The notes beneath the pieces are model-generated. The model was not told the origin of the DNA, searched no databases, and saw nothing but the letters and a program-made list of their open reading frames with translations. This document shows, piece by piece, positions 45,201-54,039 of a stretch of DNA of 64,000 nt (within the stretch, counting starts at the first letter, position 1; every line of letters starts with the position of its first letter). This DNA is from Streptomyces hygroscopicus (GTDB lineage: Bacteria > Actinomycetota > Actinomycetes > Streptomycetales > Streptomycetaceae): the NCBI GenBank assembly GCA_002021875.1, contig CP018627.1, positions 3,472,001-3,536,000 on the forward strand, in the 5' to 3' direction. A program made the position numbers and the translations under genes.

Positions 45201-45247
45201 CCGTCGCATCTGCCGACATTCGCCGGCTCCGCGCTCGAGGAGGGCCC

Positions 45248-46213
45248 ATGACCGAGTACGGCTATTTCCTGGCCGCCGAAGAACACGGGCCCGCGGACCT
45301 CGTCGAGCAGGCCCGGATGGCGGAGCAGGCCGGTTTCAACGCGTTGTGGATCTCCGACCACTACCACCCCTGGAACGAGGCCCAGGGCCAGAGCCCCTTC
45401 GTCTGGTCGGTGATCGGCGCACTCGCGCAGGCCACCAGCCTGCCCGTGCAGACCGCGGTGACCTGCCCCATCATCCGTATCCACCCGGCCATCGTGGCCC
45501 AGGCCGCCGCGACCGGTTCGGTGCTGCTGGAGGGCCGCTTCCGGCTGGGCGTGGGCAGCGGCGAGGCGCTGAACGAGCATGTGCTGGGCGACCGCTGGCC
45601 GCCCGCGCCGATCCGGCTGGAGATGCTGGAAGAGGCCGTGATGCTGATGCGCCAGCTCTTCGAGGGGCGCCGCGTCACCCATCACGGCAAGCACTACACG
45701 GTGGAGAACGCACGGCTGTACACGGTGCCCGAGGAGCCGGTGCCCATCGACATCGCGGCCTTCGGATCGGCCGCCGCCGCGCTGGCCGGGCGGGTCGGCG
45801 ACGGCTTCATCACCACGGTCCCGGACGCGGAGCTGGTGGCCCGGTTCCGGCGCGGCAGCGGCGCCGGGGGCAACAGCAAACCGGTCCGCGGCGGGGTGAA
45901 GGTCTGCTACGGCCCGGACGCCGCCGAGGCGCTGCGCACCGCCCACCGGCTGTGGCCGACCGAGGCGCTGCCCGGCGGGGTGCTGTCGACGCTGACCACC
46001 CCGGGCCAGTTCGAGCAGGCCGCCCGGCTCGTCTCCCCCGAGCGGCTGGCCGAAGAGGTGGTCTGCGGGGATGACGTGGAGGCGCATATCGGCGCGCTGA
46101 ACGCGTACGCCGACGCCGGATTCGACACCGTCTACGTCCATCAGATCGGCCCCGACCAGCGGGGCTTCTTCGACTTCTACCGCACCAAGGTGCTGCCGCA
46201 GGTGGCCCGCTGA
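45248..46213 (+). CDS. F420-dependent LLM-class oxidoreductase (TIGR03557-like)
   Basis: 321 residues from ATG 45248 (GAGGAGGG). Luciferase-like TIM barrel: MAEQAGFNALWISDHYHPWN, VTCPIIRIHPAIVAQAAATG, GRFRLGVGSGEALNEHVLG and EAVMLMRQLFEGRRVTHHGK. These features fit the F420-dependent glucose-6-phosphate-dehydrogenase-like family. It likely uses coenzyme F420 in redox defence. Upstream frame extensions to 45041 run through repeats and are rejected. SigB-like promoter 48 nt upstream. Confidence 0.85.
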   Translation: MTEYGYFLAAEEHGPADLVEQARMAEQAGFNALWISDHYHPWNEAQGQSPFVWSVIGALAQATSLPVQTAVTCPIIRIHPAIVAQAAATGSVLLEGRFRLGVGSGEALNEHVLGDRWPPAPIRLEMLEEAVMLMRQLFEGRRVTHHGKHYTVENARLYTVPEEPVPIDIAAFGSAAAALAGRVGDGFITTVPDAELVARFRRGSGAGGNSKPVRGGVKVCYGPDAAEALRTAHRLWPTEALPGGVLSTLTTPGQFEQAARLVSPERLAEEVVCGDDVEAHIGALNAYADAGFDTVYVHQIGPDQRGFFDFYRTKVLPQVAR

Positions 46214-46370
46214 GAACCGCCGCGGGGGGCCGGGGCCGACAACCGCCACGCGTGGCCGGTGGAGGACCGCCACACGTGGCCGAGTGAGGGCCGCCACGGG
46301 CGCCCGGCAGGGAACGGCCCGCCCCGAACCGTGAGAACGGCTGAACCACCGAGAGGAGCGATGACCCACC

Positions 46371-48200
46371 ATGACCATGAAAGTGGCCGACTACATCCTC
46401 GCCCGACTGTCCGAGTGGGGTGTCGAGCATGTCTTCGGCTACCCGGGGGACGGCATCAACGGCCTGCTCGCCGCATGGGGGCGGGCCGAGAACGAGCCCC
46501 GGTTCATCCAGGCCCGGCACGAGGAGATGGCGGCCTTCGACGCCGTCGGCTACGCCAAGTTCAGCGGGCGCCTCGGGGTGTGCGCGGCCACCTCGGGCCC
46601 CGGCGCGATCCACCTGCTGAACGGGCTGTACGACGCCAAACTGGACCATGTGCCGGTGGTGGCCCTGGTCGGCCAGACCCACCGCAGCGCGATGGGCGGC
46701 TCGTACCAGCAGGAGGTGGATCTGCACAGCCTCTTCAAGGACGTGGCCTCCGACTTCCTGGAGACGGTCACCGTCCCCGAGCAGCTGCCCAATGTCCTGG
46801 ACCGGGCGATCCGCACCGCCTACGCCCGCCGCGCCCCCACCGCCGTGATCATCCCGGCGGATGTGCAGGAGCTGGACTACTCCCCGCCCACCCATGAGTT
46901 CAAGATGGTGCCCTCCAGCCTGGACCGCAGCGGCTGGTCCGCGGTGCCGTCCAGCACCGCGGTGGAGCGGGCCGCGGAGGTGCTGAACGCGGGCGAGCGG
47001 GTGGCGATCATGGTCGGCCAGGGCGCCGCCGGGGCGCGCGAGGAGGTCCAGCGGATCGCCGAGACCCTCGGCGCCGGTGTCGCCAAAGCGCTGCTCGGCC
47101 TGGATGTGCTCAGCGATGAACTGCCCTATGTCACCGGGTCCATCGGGCTGCTGGGCACCCGGCCCTCGTACGAGATGATGCGGGACTGCGACACGCTGCT
47201 GACGATCGGCTCCAGCTTTCCGTACGCCCAGTTCCTGCCGGAGTTCGGCAAGGCGCGCGGCGTCCAGATCGATCTCGATCCGCACATGATCGGGATGCGC
47301 TATCCGTACGAGGTCAATCTGGTCGGCGACGCGCGCGAGACCCTGCTCCGGCTGCTGCCGCAACTGGAGCGCAAGAAGGCGCGCGGCTGGCAGGAGGAGA
47401 TCATCTCGGCCGTACGGCGCTGGCGCGAGGTGACATCCCAGCGCGCGGAGGTGTCCGCCGACCCGATCAACCCCGAGTATGTGGCCCACTGTCTGGATCC
47501 GCTGCTGCCCTCCGACGCCATCATCACCTGCGACTCCGGCTCCGTCGCCAACTGGTACGCCCGCCATCTGCGGATGCGCGGCGAGATGCGCGCCTCGCTG
47601 TCGGGCACGCTGGCCTCGATGGGCTGTGGGGTGCCGTATGCGATCGGCGCCAAGTTCGCCCATCCGGACCGGCCGGCGGTGGCGCTGGTCGGGGACGGCG
47701 CGATGCAGATGAACGGCATGGCGGAGCTGATCACGGTGGCCAAGTACCGCCAGATGTGGGAGGACCCCCGGCTGGTGATCGGCGTCTGGAACAACCAGGA
47801 CCTCAACCAGGTCAGCTGGGAGATGCGGGCGATGGGCGGGGCGCCGCAGTTCCTGCCCTCGCAGGAGCTCCCCGACGTCTCCTACGCGCGGTTCGCCGAA
47901 TCGCTCGGCATGACCGGCATCCGGGTGGAGAAGCCTGAGCAGGTCGAGCAGGCGTGGCGGGAGGCGCTGGCCGCGGACGGCCCGGCGGTCGTGGAGTTCC
48001 TCACCGATCCGGCCGTACCGCCGATCCCGCCGCATGCCACCTGGGAGCAGATGGAGGCCACGGTCGAGTCGATCATCAAGGGCGACTCGGACCGGGCGGG
48101 CATGGTCCGCCAGGGCCTGAAGGCGAAGGTGCAGGAGTACCTGCCGCACCGGAAGAAGGCTGCGGAGGACAAGGCCACGGACGCCACGGACGACGCCTGA
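46371..48200 (+). CDS. thiamine-pyrophosphate enzyme, pyruvate oxidase/acetolactate synthase-like (PoxB type)
   Basis: 609 residues. Order of the three TPP domains: N-terminal PYR domain with the catalytic Glu (ARHEEMAAFDAVGYAK, residues 51-52), central domain, and C-terminal PP domain with the metal-binding motif VGDGAMQMNGMAELI...VWNN. Layout and length match bacterial pyruvate dehydrogenase (quinone)/PoxB-like proteins rather than biosynthetic IlvB. It probably decarboxylates pyruvate with electrons passing to quinone. The gene lies between redox and stress genes and could supply acetate or acetyl-CoA in stationary phase. Confidence 0.85.
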   Translation: MTMKVADYILARLSEWGVEHVFGYPGDGINGLLAAWGRAENEPRFIQARHEEMAAFDAVGYAKFSGRLGVCAATSGPGAIHLLNGLYDAKLDHVPVVALVGQTHRSAMGGSYQQEVDLHSLFKDVASDFLETVTVPEQLPNVLDRAIRTAYARRAPTAVIIPADVQELDYSPPTHEFKMVPSSLDRSGWSAVPSSTAVERAAEVLNAGERVAIMVGQGAAGAREEVQRIAETLGAGVAKALLGLDVLSDELPYVTGSIGLLGTRPSYEMMRDCDTLLTIGSSFPYAQFLPEFGKARGVQIDLDPHMIGMRYPYEVNLVGDARETLLRLLPQLERKKARGWQEEIISAVRRWREVTSQRAEVSADPINPEYVAHCLDPLLPSDAIITCDSGSVANWYARHLRMRGEMRASLSGTLASMGCGVPYAIGAKFAHPDRPAVALVGDGAMQMNGMAELITVAKYRQMWEDPRLVIGVWNNQDLNQVSWEMRAMGGAPQFLPSQELPDVSYARFAESLGMTGIRVEKPEQVEQAWREALAADGPAVVEFLTDPAVPPIPPHATWEQMEATVESIIKGDSDRAGMVRQGLKAKVQEYLPHRKKAAEDKATDATDDA

Positions 48201-48235
48201 CGTACCCATGGCCACCCGTAGCCCCTGAGGTACCC

Positions 48236-48261
48236 GTTTCGACCCCGTCCGCGCTGGCTAC
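48236..48261 (+). promoter_or_regulatory. SigB-like promoter of the pfpI-katE operon
   Basis: GTTT, 16-nt spacer, GGCTAC, about 50 nt ahead of ATG 48312. One base of the -10 differs from GGGTAC. Confidence 0.4.
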
Positions 48262-48311
48262 CCGCCGCACCGGACGAATGCGATACCCGGACCGGAAGGA
48301 CGTGAGCAGCA

Positions 48312-48866
48312 ATGAAGGTCGCCTTTCTCGTCGCCCCGGAAGGCGTGGAACAGGTCGAGCTGACCGACCCCTGGCAGGTGGTCCGGGACGCCGGGGGCAC
48401 CCCTCGTCTGGTGTCCACCAAGCCCGGCCGCATCCAGGCGTTCGACCACCTCGACAAGGCGGACACCTTCGAGGTCGACCAGGTGGTCAAGGACGCCACG
48501 GTCGGGGAGTACGACGCCCTGGTGCTGCCCGGCGGGGTCGCCAACCCCGACTTCCTGCGCCTGGACAAGGCGGCCGTCGCCTTCGCCAAGGGCTTCTTCG
48601 ACGCGGGGAAGCCGGTGGCCGCGATCTGTCACGCCCCCTGGACGCTGGTGGAGGCCGATGTGCTGCGCGGCCGCACCCTGACCTCCTGGCCGAGTCTGCG
48701 CACCGACATCACCAACGCCGGCGGGACCTGGGTGGACGAGCAGGTCAAGGTCTGCACCAGCGGTCCCAACGCCCTGATCACCAGCCGTAAGCCCGATGAT
48801 CTCAAGGCGTTCAGTGAGGCGTTCCTGGAGGAGTTCTCGAAGACGACGAAGGGATCGGCATCATGA
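48312..48866 (+). CDS. DJ-1/PfpI family protein
   Basis: 184 residues. The nucleophile elbow with Cys106 and His107 is AAICHAPWTLVEADVLRGR, and the conserved Glu lies in the first strand region. PfpI/YhbO-type proteins act as chaperones, deglycases or proteases under oxidative and osmotic stress. Its stop overlaps the catalase start (ATGA), so the two are made together. The catalase itself carries a second DJ-1 domain at its C-terminus. Confidence 0.87.
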   Translation: MKVAFLVAPEGVEQVELTDPWQVVRDAGGTPRLVSTKPGRIQAFDHLDKADTFEVDQVVKDATVGEYDALVLPGGVANPDFLRLDKAAVAFAKGFFDAGKPVAAICHAPWTLVEADVLRGRTLTSWPSLRTDITNAGGTWVDEQVKVCTSGPNALITSRKPDDLKAFSEAFLEEFSKTTKGSAS

Positions 48867-50962
48867 CGGAGGACCGCAAGGAGCGGCAGCGCGACCACTA
48901 CCGCGCCCCCGACCCGGCCGAAGGACCGCTGACCACCGACCAGGGCGTGGCGGTCGACCACACCGATGACTCCCTCACCGTGGGCGAACGCGGCCCGACG
49001 CTGATGGAGGACTTCCACTTCCGCGAGAAGGTGACCCATTTCGACCATGAGCGCATCCCGGAGCGGGTGGTGCACGCGCGGGGCGCGGGCGCGTACGGCT
49101 ACTTCGAGCCGTACGAGTCCTGCGCGGAGTTCACCCGCGCCGCCTTCCTCCAGGATCCGTCCGTGCGCACCCCGGTCTTCGTACGGTTCTCCACCGTGCA
49201 GGGGCCCCGGGGCTCGGCGGACACGGTGCGGGACGTGCGGGGCTTCGCGACGAAGTTCTACACCTCGGAGGGCAACTACGACCTGGTCGGCAACAACATG
49301 CCGGTCTTCTTCATCCAGGACGGGATCAAGTTCCCCGACTTCGTGCACGCGCTCAAGCCGGAGCCGCAGAACGACATCCCCACCGGCGCCTCCGCCCATG
49401 ACACCCTGTGGGACTTCGTCTCCCTGCAGCCCGAGACCATGCACATGATGATGTGGCTGATGTCGGACCGGGCGATTCCGCGCAGCTTCCGGATGATGCA
49501 GGGCTTCGGGGTGCACACCTTCCGCTTCGTGGACGCGCAGGGGCACGGCACCTTCGTGAAGTTCCACTGGAAGCCGAAGCTGGGCGTCCACTCGCTGGTG
49601 TGGGACGAGGCGCAGGAGACCGCGGGCCGCGACCCGGACTTCAACCGGCGCGATCTGTGGGAGGCGATCGAGGCGGGGCAGTACCCCGAGTACGAGCTGG
49701 GGGTGCAGCTGATCCCGGAGGAGGACGAGTTCAACTTCGACTTCGATCTGCTCGACGCCACGAAGCTCATTCCGGAGGAGCAGGTGCCGGTGCGGCCGAT
49801 CGGCCACATGGTCCTGAACCGCAACCCGGACAACTTCTTCGCGGAGACCGAGCAGGTGGCCTTCCACACCGGGAACGTCGTCCCCGGTATCGACTTCACC
49901 AACGACCCGCTGCTGCAGGCCCGGAACTTCTCGTATCTGGACACCCAGCTCATCCGGCTGGGCGGCCCCAACTTCTCGCAGCTCCCGGTCAACCAGCCGG
50001 TCACCCCGGCCCGGACCAACCACCGGGACGGCTACCACCAGACCATGCTCCACAAGGGCACCAACTACTCCCCCAACTCACTCGGCGGGGGCTGCCCGGC
50101 CCTCGCGGGCGCGGACGGCTACGCCTTCTCCCACTACGCGGAGCGGGTCGAGGGCCACAAGATCCGCAAGCGGAGCGAGTCCTTCAAGGACTTCTACAGC
50201 CAGGCCGCGCTGTTCTGGAACAGCATGAGCGACTGGGAGAAGCGCCATATCGTGGACGCCTTCCGCTTCGAGCTGGGCAAGGTCGGCGCGGTGCATGTGC
50301 GGGATCGCACGGTCGAGCAGCTGGCCCGGATCGACTACGATCTGGCCTCGCAGGTGGCCCAGGGCATCGGCGTGGCGATGCCGGAACCGGGCGCCAACAA
50401 CCACAAGCCGCAAGCCTCGCCCGCGCTGAGCCTGGAGAACCTCCAGGGCGACGGCTCGATCCGCACCCGCCAGATCGCGGTACTGGTCACGGACGGGGTG
50501 GACACCGCCCAGCTCACCCAGGCCCAGGAGGCCCTCACCGCCCAGGGCGCCGTCGTCGAGGCCCTCGCCCCGCACGACGGCAAGGTGGTCGGCGCCGACG
50601 GCAACGGCTACGCGGTCGACCGCGCCCTCCCCACGGTCGCGTCCGTCCTCTACGACGCCGTCCTCCTCCCCGGCGGCCCCACCGGCACCCCCGACCTGGC
50701 CTCCGACAGCGCGGCCATGCGCTTCGTCCGCGACGCCTACCGCCACGGCAAACCCATCGGCGCACTCGGCTCAGGCGTCGGCGTCCTCTCCTCCCTCGAC
50801 CCGCAGGGCCTCCACATCGCCTCCGGCCACGGCCACGTCTGCGCCGACCGCGGCGTGGTCACGGACACGACGACGGGCGCGGCGAGCGAAGAATTCACCA
50901 GGGCCTTCATCGAAGCGATTTCGGCCCACCGGCACTGGGACCGCCCGCAGGTCCGCTGCTGA
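48863..50962 (+). CDS. katE: large-subunit (clade 2) catalase with C-terminal DJ-1 domain, KatE type
   Basis: 699 residues. Catalytic His71 in [13 protein letters not shown], the distal Asn in [14 protein letters not shown], and the proximal heme Tyr359 in [14 protein letters not shown] are all present. Residues ~540-699 form the class I amidotransferase/DJ-1-like domain ([37 protein letters not shown]) that marks HPII-type catalases. It removes H2O2, typically in stationary phase. It is coupled to the PfpI gene and ends in a very strong hairpin. Confidence 0.93.
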   Translation: MTEDRKERQRDHYRAPDPAEGPLTTDQGVAVDHTDDSLTVGERGPTLMEDFHFREKVTHFDHERIPERVVHARGAGAYGYFEPYESCAEFTRAAFLQDPSVRTPVFVRFSTVQGPRGSADTVRDVRGFATKFYTSEGNYDLVGNNMPVFFIQDGIKFPDFVHALKPEPQNDIPTGASAHDTLWDFVSLQPETMHMMMWLMSDRAIPRSFRMMQGFGVHTFRFVDAQGHGTFVKFHWKPKLGVHSLVWDEAQETAGRDPDFNRRDLWEAIEAGQYPEYELGVQLIPEEDEFNFDFDLLDATKLIPEEQVPVRPIGHMVLNRNPDNFFAETEQVAFHTGNVVPGIDFTNDPLLQARNFSYLDTQLIRLGGPNFSQLPVNQPVTPARTNHRDGYHQTMLHKGTNYSPNSLGGGCPALAGADGYAFSHYAERVEGHKIRKRSESFKDFYSQAALFWNSMSDWEKRHIVDAFRFELGKVGAVHVRDRTVEQLARIDYDLASQVAQGIGVAMPEPGANNHKPQASPALSLENLQGDGSIRTRQIAVLVTDGVDTAQLTQAQEALTAQGAVVEALAPHDGKVVGADGNGYAVDRALPTVASVLYDAVLLPGGPTGTPDLASDSAAMRFVRDAYRHGKPIGALGSGVGVLSSLDPQGLHIASGHGHVCADRGVVTDTTTGAASEEFTRAFIEAISAHRHWDRPQVRC

Positions 50963-50992
50963 ATTGCGCGGGGCGCGGTGGGCCGGTAAGCG

Positions 50993-51036
50993 GGCGGGGG
51001 TGTGGAGCGGAGTGTCCTCCGCTCCACACCCCCGCC
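50993..51036 (+). terminator. perfect 20-bp hairpin after katE
   Basis: Two fully complementary 20-base arms (left arm begins GGCGGGGGTGTGGAG) are separated by a TGTC loop. It starts 31 bp after the katE stop. A partial second copy of the arm follows at 51049-51065. Confidence 0.8.
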
Positions 51037-51191
51037 TACGGCGTCTCCACACCCCCGCCTGGAGCGGGGTCGAGGGGCGGAGCCCCTCGTTTCGGGAAGG
51101 GGCGGGGTGGGGGCTCTCCGCCGGAGGCGCCCACGCACCCGCGCCCCGCCCCAAGGCACGCACGCCCCGAGGCACGCACGCCCCGCCCCCG

Positions 51192-51767
51192 CTACGGCTC
51201 GCGGCCGAGCAGGGCCAGGAGTCGGGCCTGCGCATCCGCCCCCGACGGTGGCTCCACAGGCGCCGCGAAAAGCCCGCTCTCCTCCAAGTCCGCCGCATAC
51301 GGCGCGACCTCCCGCACCGAGAAGTCCACCAGCGGCTTCGGAATGCGCTCCTCCGCCCCGATGGCCCGCGACAGATCCCACGCGTGGACGGCCGCGTCAG
51401 CCGTCATCTGGGCGCAGTAATGCGTGGCAGGGCACTCTCCGTACGAGAGTTCGACCATCCGGTCGAGGGCTCCCGGCTCGCGGAAGGCGTCCCGCGCCGC
51501 GGCGACCACCACGTCCCACGTGGCGACCGGGTCGTCACCGAGCAGATCGCCTTCCAGCGCATTGCTCTGGTCGGCGACGCTCGCCCCCTCCCGGACCAGC
51601 GCTGGCACCCACATCTGCTCGACCGCGAGATGGTTCACCAGATCCCGTACGGTCCACTCGGCGCAGGGCGTCGGGTCGTCCCACTGATTGGGCCGGATCG
51701 CGTGCACCCGTTCGGTGAAGAGGTCCAGCGCCTCGCCGTGCCTGGCCAGCAGCGGATTCTCCGCCAT
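51192..51767 (-). CDS. TIGR03086/MDMPI-like metal-binding protein
   Basis: 191 residues, DinB/mycothiol-dependent maleylpyruvate isomerase-like fold. Typical motifs are ALDLFTERVHAIRPNQWDDPTPCAEWTVRDLVNHLAVE and AVHAWDLSRAIG; the His residues (NHLAVE, VHAWD) form the metal site. Function probably mycothiol- or metal-linked redox/detox chemistry; no substrate can be named. It follows the holin-like gene after 6 bp and is likely in the same transcript. Confidence 0.83.
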   Translation of the reverse strand: MAENPLLARHGEALDLFTERVHAIRPNQWDDPTPCAEWTVRDLVNHLAVEQMWVPALVREGASVADQSNALEGDLLGDDPVATWDVVVAAARDAFREPGALDRMVELSYGECPATHYCAQMTADAAVHAWDLSRAIGAEERIPKPLVDFSVREVAPYAADLEESGLFAAPVEPPSGADAQARLLALLGREP

Positions 51768-51773
51768 GGGCGA

Positions 51774-52313
51774 TCACCCCGTCTGAGGAGGCTGAGGGGG
51801 CTGAGGAGGCGCCCCGGACCCCGGCGCCGGAGGCGTCGGCGGCGTGGGAGGCGCGGAGGGCCCGGAGGGGCCCGAGGGACCAGCGGAACCCGGACCAGCG
51901 GAACCCGGAGCGGCGGGCCCCGAAGGGCCCGTGGACGGGGCAGGCCCCGAAGGCCCCGAGGGCGCCGAAGGCGCGGTCGGCCCAGAAGCCACGCCCGGCC
52001 CCGGCCGCGGCCCCGACGCCTGCGCCGCGGAGTTCTTCAGCCACCCCGCCGCCACCAGCAACAGCGCGAAAACAATCAGCGCCGCCGCCCACGCCGGAAG
52101 CGCGAGGGCGAAGAGCAGCACCAGGCACGCCGTCAGCGCACCCCCGGCGTAGAGCGCGGCCGCCGCCGCGCCACCGTAGAGGCGGACCGCGCGCCGCCCG
52201 GACTGCTCCCGCAGCTCCCTGCGGACTTCGTCGCGGACGGCCCGTGCGACCGGCTCCGCCAGGTCCCCGGCCGAGGGTATGCCCGCCTTCGGGTAGCCCG
52301 ATTTATCAGTCAT
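51774..52313 (-). CDS. phage holin family-like membrane protein with Pro/Gly-rich tail
   Basis: 179 residues. An amphipathic helix (DLAEPVARAVRDEVRRELRE) precedes two membrane helices (~45-95), a plan seen in actinobacterial holin-X/Phage_holin_3_6 proteins. From residue ~100 the tail is a Pro/Gly/Ser/Ala repeat (SGPSGP). No phage genes surround it, so it is a housekeeping or stress membrane protein. A GGGTAC box lies 11-16 bases ahead of the ATG, which would give a nearly leaderless message, but the -35 match is poor. Confidence 0.7.
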   Translation of the reverse strand: MTDKSGYPKAGIPSAGDLAEPVARAVRDEVRRELREQSGRRAVRLYGGAAAAALYAGGALTACLVLLFALALPAWAAALIVFALLLVAAGWLKNSAAQASGPRPGPGVASGPTAPSAPSGPSGPAPSTGPSGPAAPGSAGPGSAGPSGPSGPSAPPTPPTPPAPGSGAPPQPPQPPQTG

Positions 52314-52605
52314 GCGCCGCCGGGTACCCGTGCCCCATCGTCGCTAACAGGTCCCAGCCAACATGAGCGGGGCGCGGGACGGAACACGGATACGCGGGCA
52401 CATCCGCAGGGCAAGACAGGGCACGGCGTCGAACGCGGCCCCTGATCTCCCACGTCCGACGCCGCTCCTCACTCCCTGACTCCCTACGGGCCGCTCGGCC
52501 GCACGACGGGTCCCCGCCCCCGGGGTCCTCAAACGCGCCCGACAACCTCGTGTCGATGCCATCGCGACGGGTACGCGTGGGGGACGCGAAATCTGGAGGG
52601 AGTAC
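52314..52605. other. 292-bp divergent spacer without a gene
   Basis: It separates the minus-strand holin-like gene from the plus-strand small gene. It holds the SigB-like promoter at 52550 and possibly a GGGTAC -10 box on the minus strand (52329-52324). No reading frame, repeat or hairpin of note. Confidence 0.5.
52550..52574 (+). promoter_or_regulatory. SigB-like promoter of the 54-residue gene
   Basis: GTGT, 15-nt spacer, GGGTAC: a full match to GNNT-N14-16-GGGTAY. ATG 52606 lies 32 nt downstream. Confidence 0.6.
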
Positions 52606-52770
52606 ATGCGACTCGGACATCTCCAACCGCTCTACGACCGCCCCGACGAGTCCGCGGCCCAGGAACGGGAACGCGCCGCCCGCCAGGCAATTCGCCGGTT
52701 GGCAGGGCAGGGCGCCGACCGGGCCACCTGCCGTGCGGTGCGCCGGCCGTACGAGGGCGGCGCGGACTGA
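52606..52770 (+). CDS. 54-residue hypothetical protein
   Basis: Small gene with ribosome site GGAGGGAG 7 nt ahead of ATG 52606 and Streptomyces-like third-position GC. The product is basic and helical: [20 protein letters not shown], then ERERAARQAIRRLAGQGAD and a short Cys-containing tail. No domain is recognised. A SigB-like promoter precedes it and a DUF2795 gene follows 93 bp later, so it probably belongs to the stress response. The intervening bases carry a GAAGATGACCGAC repeat. Confidence 0.6.
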   Translation: MRLGHLQPLYDRPDESAAQERERAARQAIRRLAGQGADRATCRAVRRPYEGGAD

Positions 52771-52863
52771 CCATCCCGGGAGACGACCACCTCGGAAGAT
52801 GACCGACCGGGAAGATGACCGACCCGGAAGACACATACGGACCCGCTGAGGAAGGGGACCGAC

Positions 52864-53253
52864 ATGCAGCGAGGCAGCGACCGGCTGAGCGTCCACAAGG
52901 ACGACGAGATGAAGCACGAGCTCCAGGGGCTGATCCGCTCCGGGCACCCGACCCGTGCCGAGGAGTGGCACGACCCGGAGCCGGCCGCCGACGACGACCC
53001 GGACGTGACCCTGGGGCCGGTCCCGGCCCGCGGGACGACCGGCGAGGCCGAGGCCGAGGCGGTGCGGTTCGAGTTCGCGCGCCGGCTGGGACGTACGTCG
53101 TTCCCTGCCGATCGTGAGGAGCTGTTGCGCGTCCTGGAGGAACGGCACACGCCGGACGGTCTGATCGCTCTGGCCGAGGAACTGCCCGCGGACCGGACGT
53201 TCCACACGGTGCAGGAGGTGGTCTCGGCGCTGGGGCTGCGCCCGGCCTCGTAA
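52864..53253 (+). CDS. DUF2795 domain protein
   Basis: 129 residues, AAGGGGA ahead of ATG. The C-terminal half contains the DUF2795 core, SFPADREELLRVLEERHTPD then LIALAEELPADRTFHTVQEV. The N-terminal half (LSVHKDDEMKHELQGLIRSG and the acidic WHDPEPAADDDPDV) is typical of Streptomyces members. Function unknown; genes of this family often lie in SigB-type stress regulons, which fits its neighbours. Confidence 0.78.
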   Translation: MQRGSDRLSVHKDDEMKHELQGLIRSGHPTRAEEWHDPEPAADDDPDVTLGPVPARGTTGEAEAEAVRFEFARRLGRTSFPADREELLRVLEERHTPDGLIALAEELPADRTFHTVQEVVSALGLRPAS

Positions 53254-53329
53254 GACTCTCGTCAGACCCTCGTAAGACATGGAGGGGCGGCGAGATCATG
53301 GCTTATGGAGGGACGGCGCACACCGGCAC

Positions 53330-53355
53330 GCATAGCACCCGCCCCGCGCGGGTAC
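53330..53355 (+). promoter_or_regulatory. SigB-like promoter of the CBS-domain gene
   Basis: GCAT, 16-nt spacer, GGGTAC: a full match to GNNT-N14-16-GGGTAY, with ATG 53395 40 nt downstream. Confidence 0.62.
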
Positions 53356-53394
53356 TGCGGGCAGCACATCACCCACGAAGGGGGAGGTGGACAG

Positions 53395-53778
53395 ATGGCC
53401 CAGGACCCACCTCGCTATGTGCGGGAAGTCATGACGCGGCCCGTGATCTGGGTGCACCCCGATGCCTCGCTGGTGGAAGCAGCTCAGCTGATGCGCGCAC
53501 AGGGCATCGGCGATGTGCTGGTCGCCAGCGACGGGGAGCTGCTCGGTGTGCTCACCGACCGCGACATCACCCTCCGCGCCGTCGCCGAGGGCATCGACCC
53601 CCTCGCCGTCACCTGCCATGCCGTGTGCACTCCGGACCCGGTGACCATCGGGCCGGACGAGGAGGTGGCCGAGGCGGCCGCGCTGATGCGGCGACATGCG
53701 GTGGGGCGGCTTCCGGTCGTCGAGGCGGGGCGTCCGCTGGGCGTGATCAGCCTGGGCGATGTGACGGAGCCGCCCTGA
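53395..53778 (+). CDS. twin CBS-domain protein
   Basis: 127 residues from ATG 53395 (GGGGGAGG 7 nt ahead). Two CBS motifs: VREVMTRPVIWVHPDASLVE, AAQLMRAQGIGDVLVASDGE with GVLTDRDITLRAVAEG, and the second VCTPDPVTIGPDEEVAEAAA with GVISLGDV. CBS pairs bind adenine nucleotides and sense energy or stress state; with no enzyme domain it probably regulates a partner. It has a SigB-like promoter. Confidence 0.86.
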   Translation: MAQDPPRYVREVMTRPVIWVHPDASLVEAAQLMRAQGIGDVLVASDGELLGVLTDRDITLRAVAEGIDPLAVTCHAVCTPDPVTIGPDEEVAEAAALMRRHAVGRLPVVEAGRPLGVISLGDVTEPP

Positions 53779-53829
53779 ATTCCCGCAGCACGTTCCGCCG
53801 CAGGGGCGGTGGGGGTCCTCCCCCGCCGC

Positions 53830-53929
53830 CCCTTCGCCATGAGACCCCCGTCGTCCCTTCGCCATGAGACCCCCGTCGTCCCTTCGCCATGAGACCGCCG
53901 CCGTCCCTTCGCCATGAGACCGCCGCCGC
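53830..53929. repeat. 25-bp tandem repeat, four copies, between two genes
   Basis: Units start at 53830, 53855, 53880 and 53905 (consensus CCCTTCGCCATGAGACCSCC plus GYCGT or similar). The first two are identical, the last two share a CCC-to-CCG change. The period is not a multiple of three and no gene crosses it. Read on the minus strand each unit contains ATGGCGAAGGG. It fills part of the 261-bp gap 53779-54039, which has no gene. Confidence 0.85.
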
Positions 53930-54039
53930 CTCCGCATGGCACCCACACCGCTTACATAGTGAGACGGTTCTTCTCGTGATGCGAGATGCCTTCTACCGTG
54001 GAGCCACCCGCTCACCGGTCCCGAAGGGGGAGTTCCGCC

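Noticed and set aside
45041..45247. N-terminal extension of the F420 oxidoreductase
   Set aside because: Arg/Ala/Pro-rich translation of imperfect intergenic repeats; ATG 45248 has GAGGAGGG and begins at the family's usual N-terminus.
51774..52313. Prophage or lysis gene because of holin-like similarity
   Set aside because: No endolysin, portal, capsid, integrase or att-like repeats nearby; the family is common on actinobacterial chromosomes.
53830..53929. CRISPR array
   Set aside because: The repeat units are directly adjacent with no variable spacers, and no cas genes are present.
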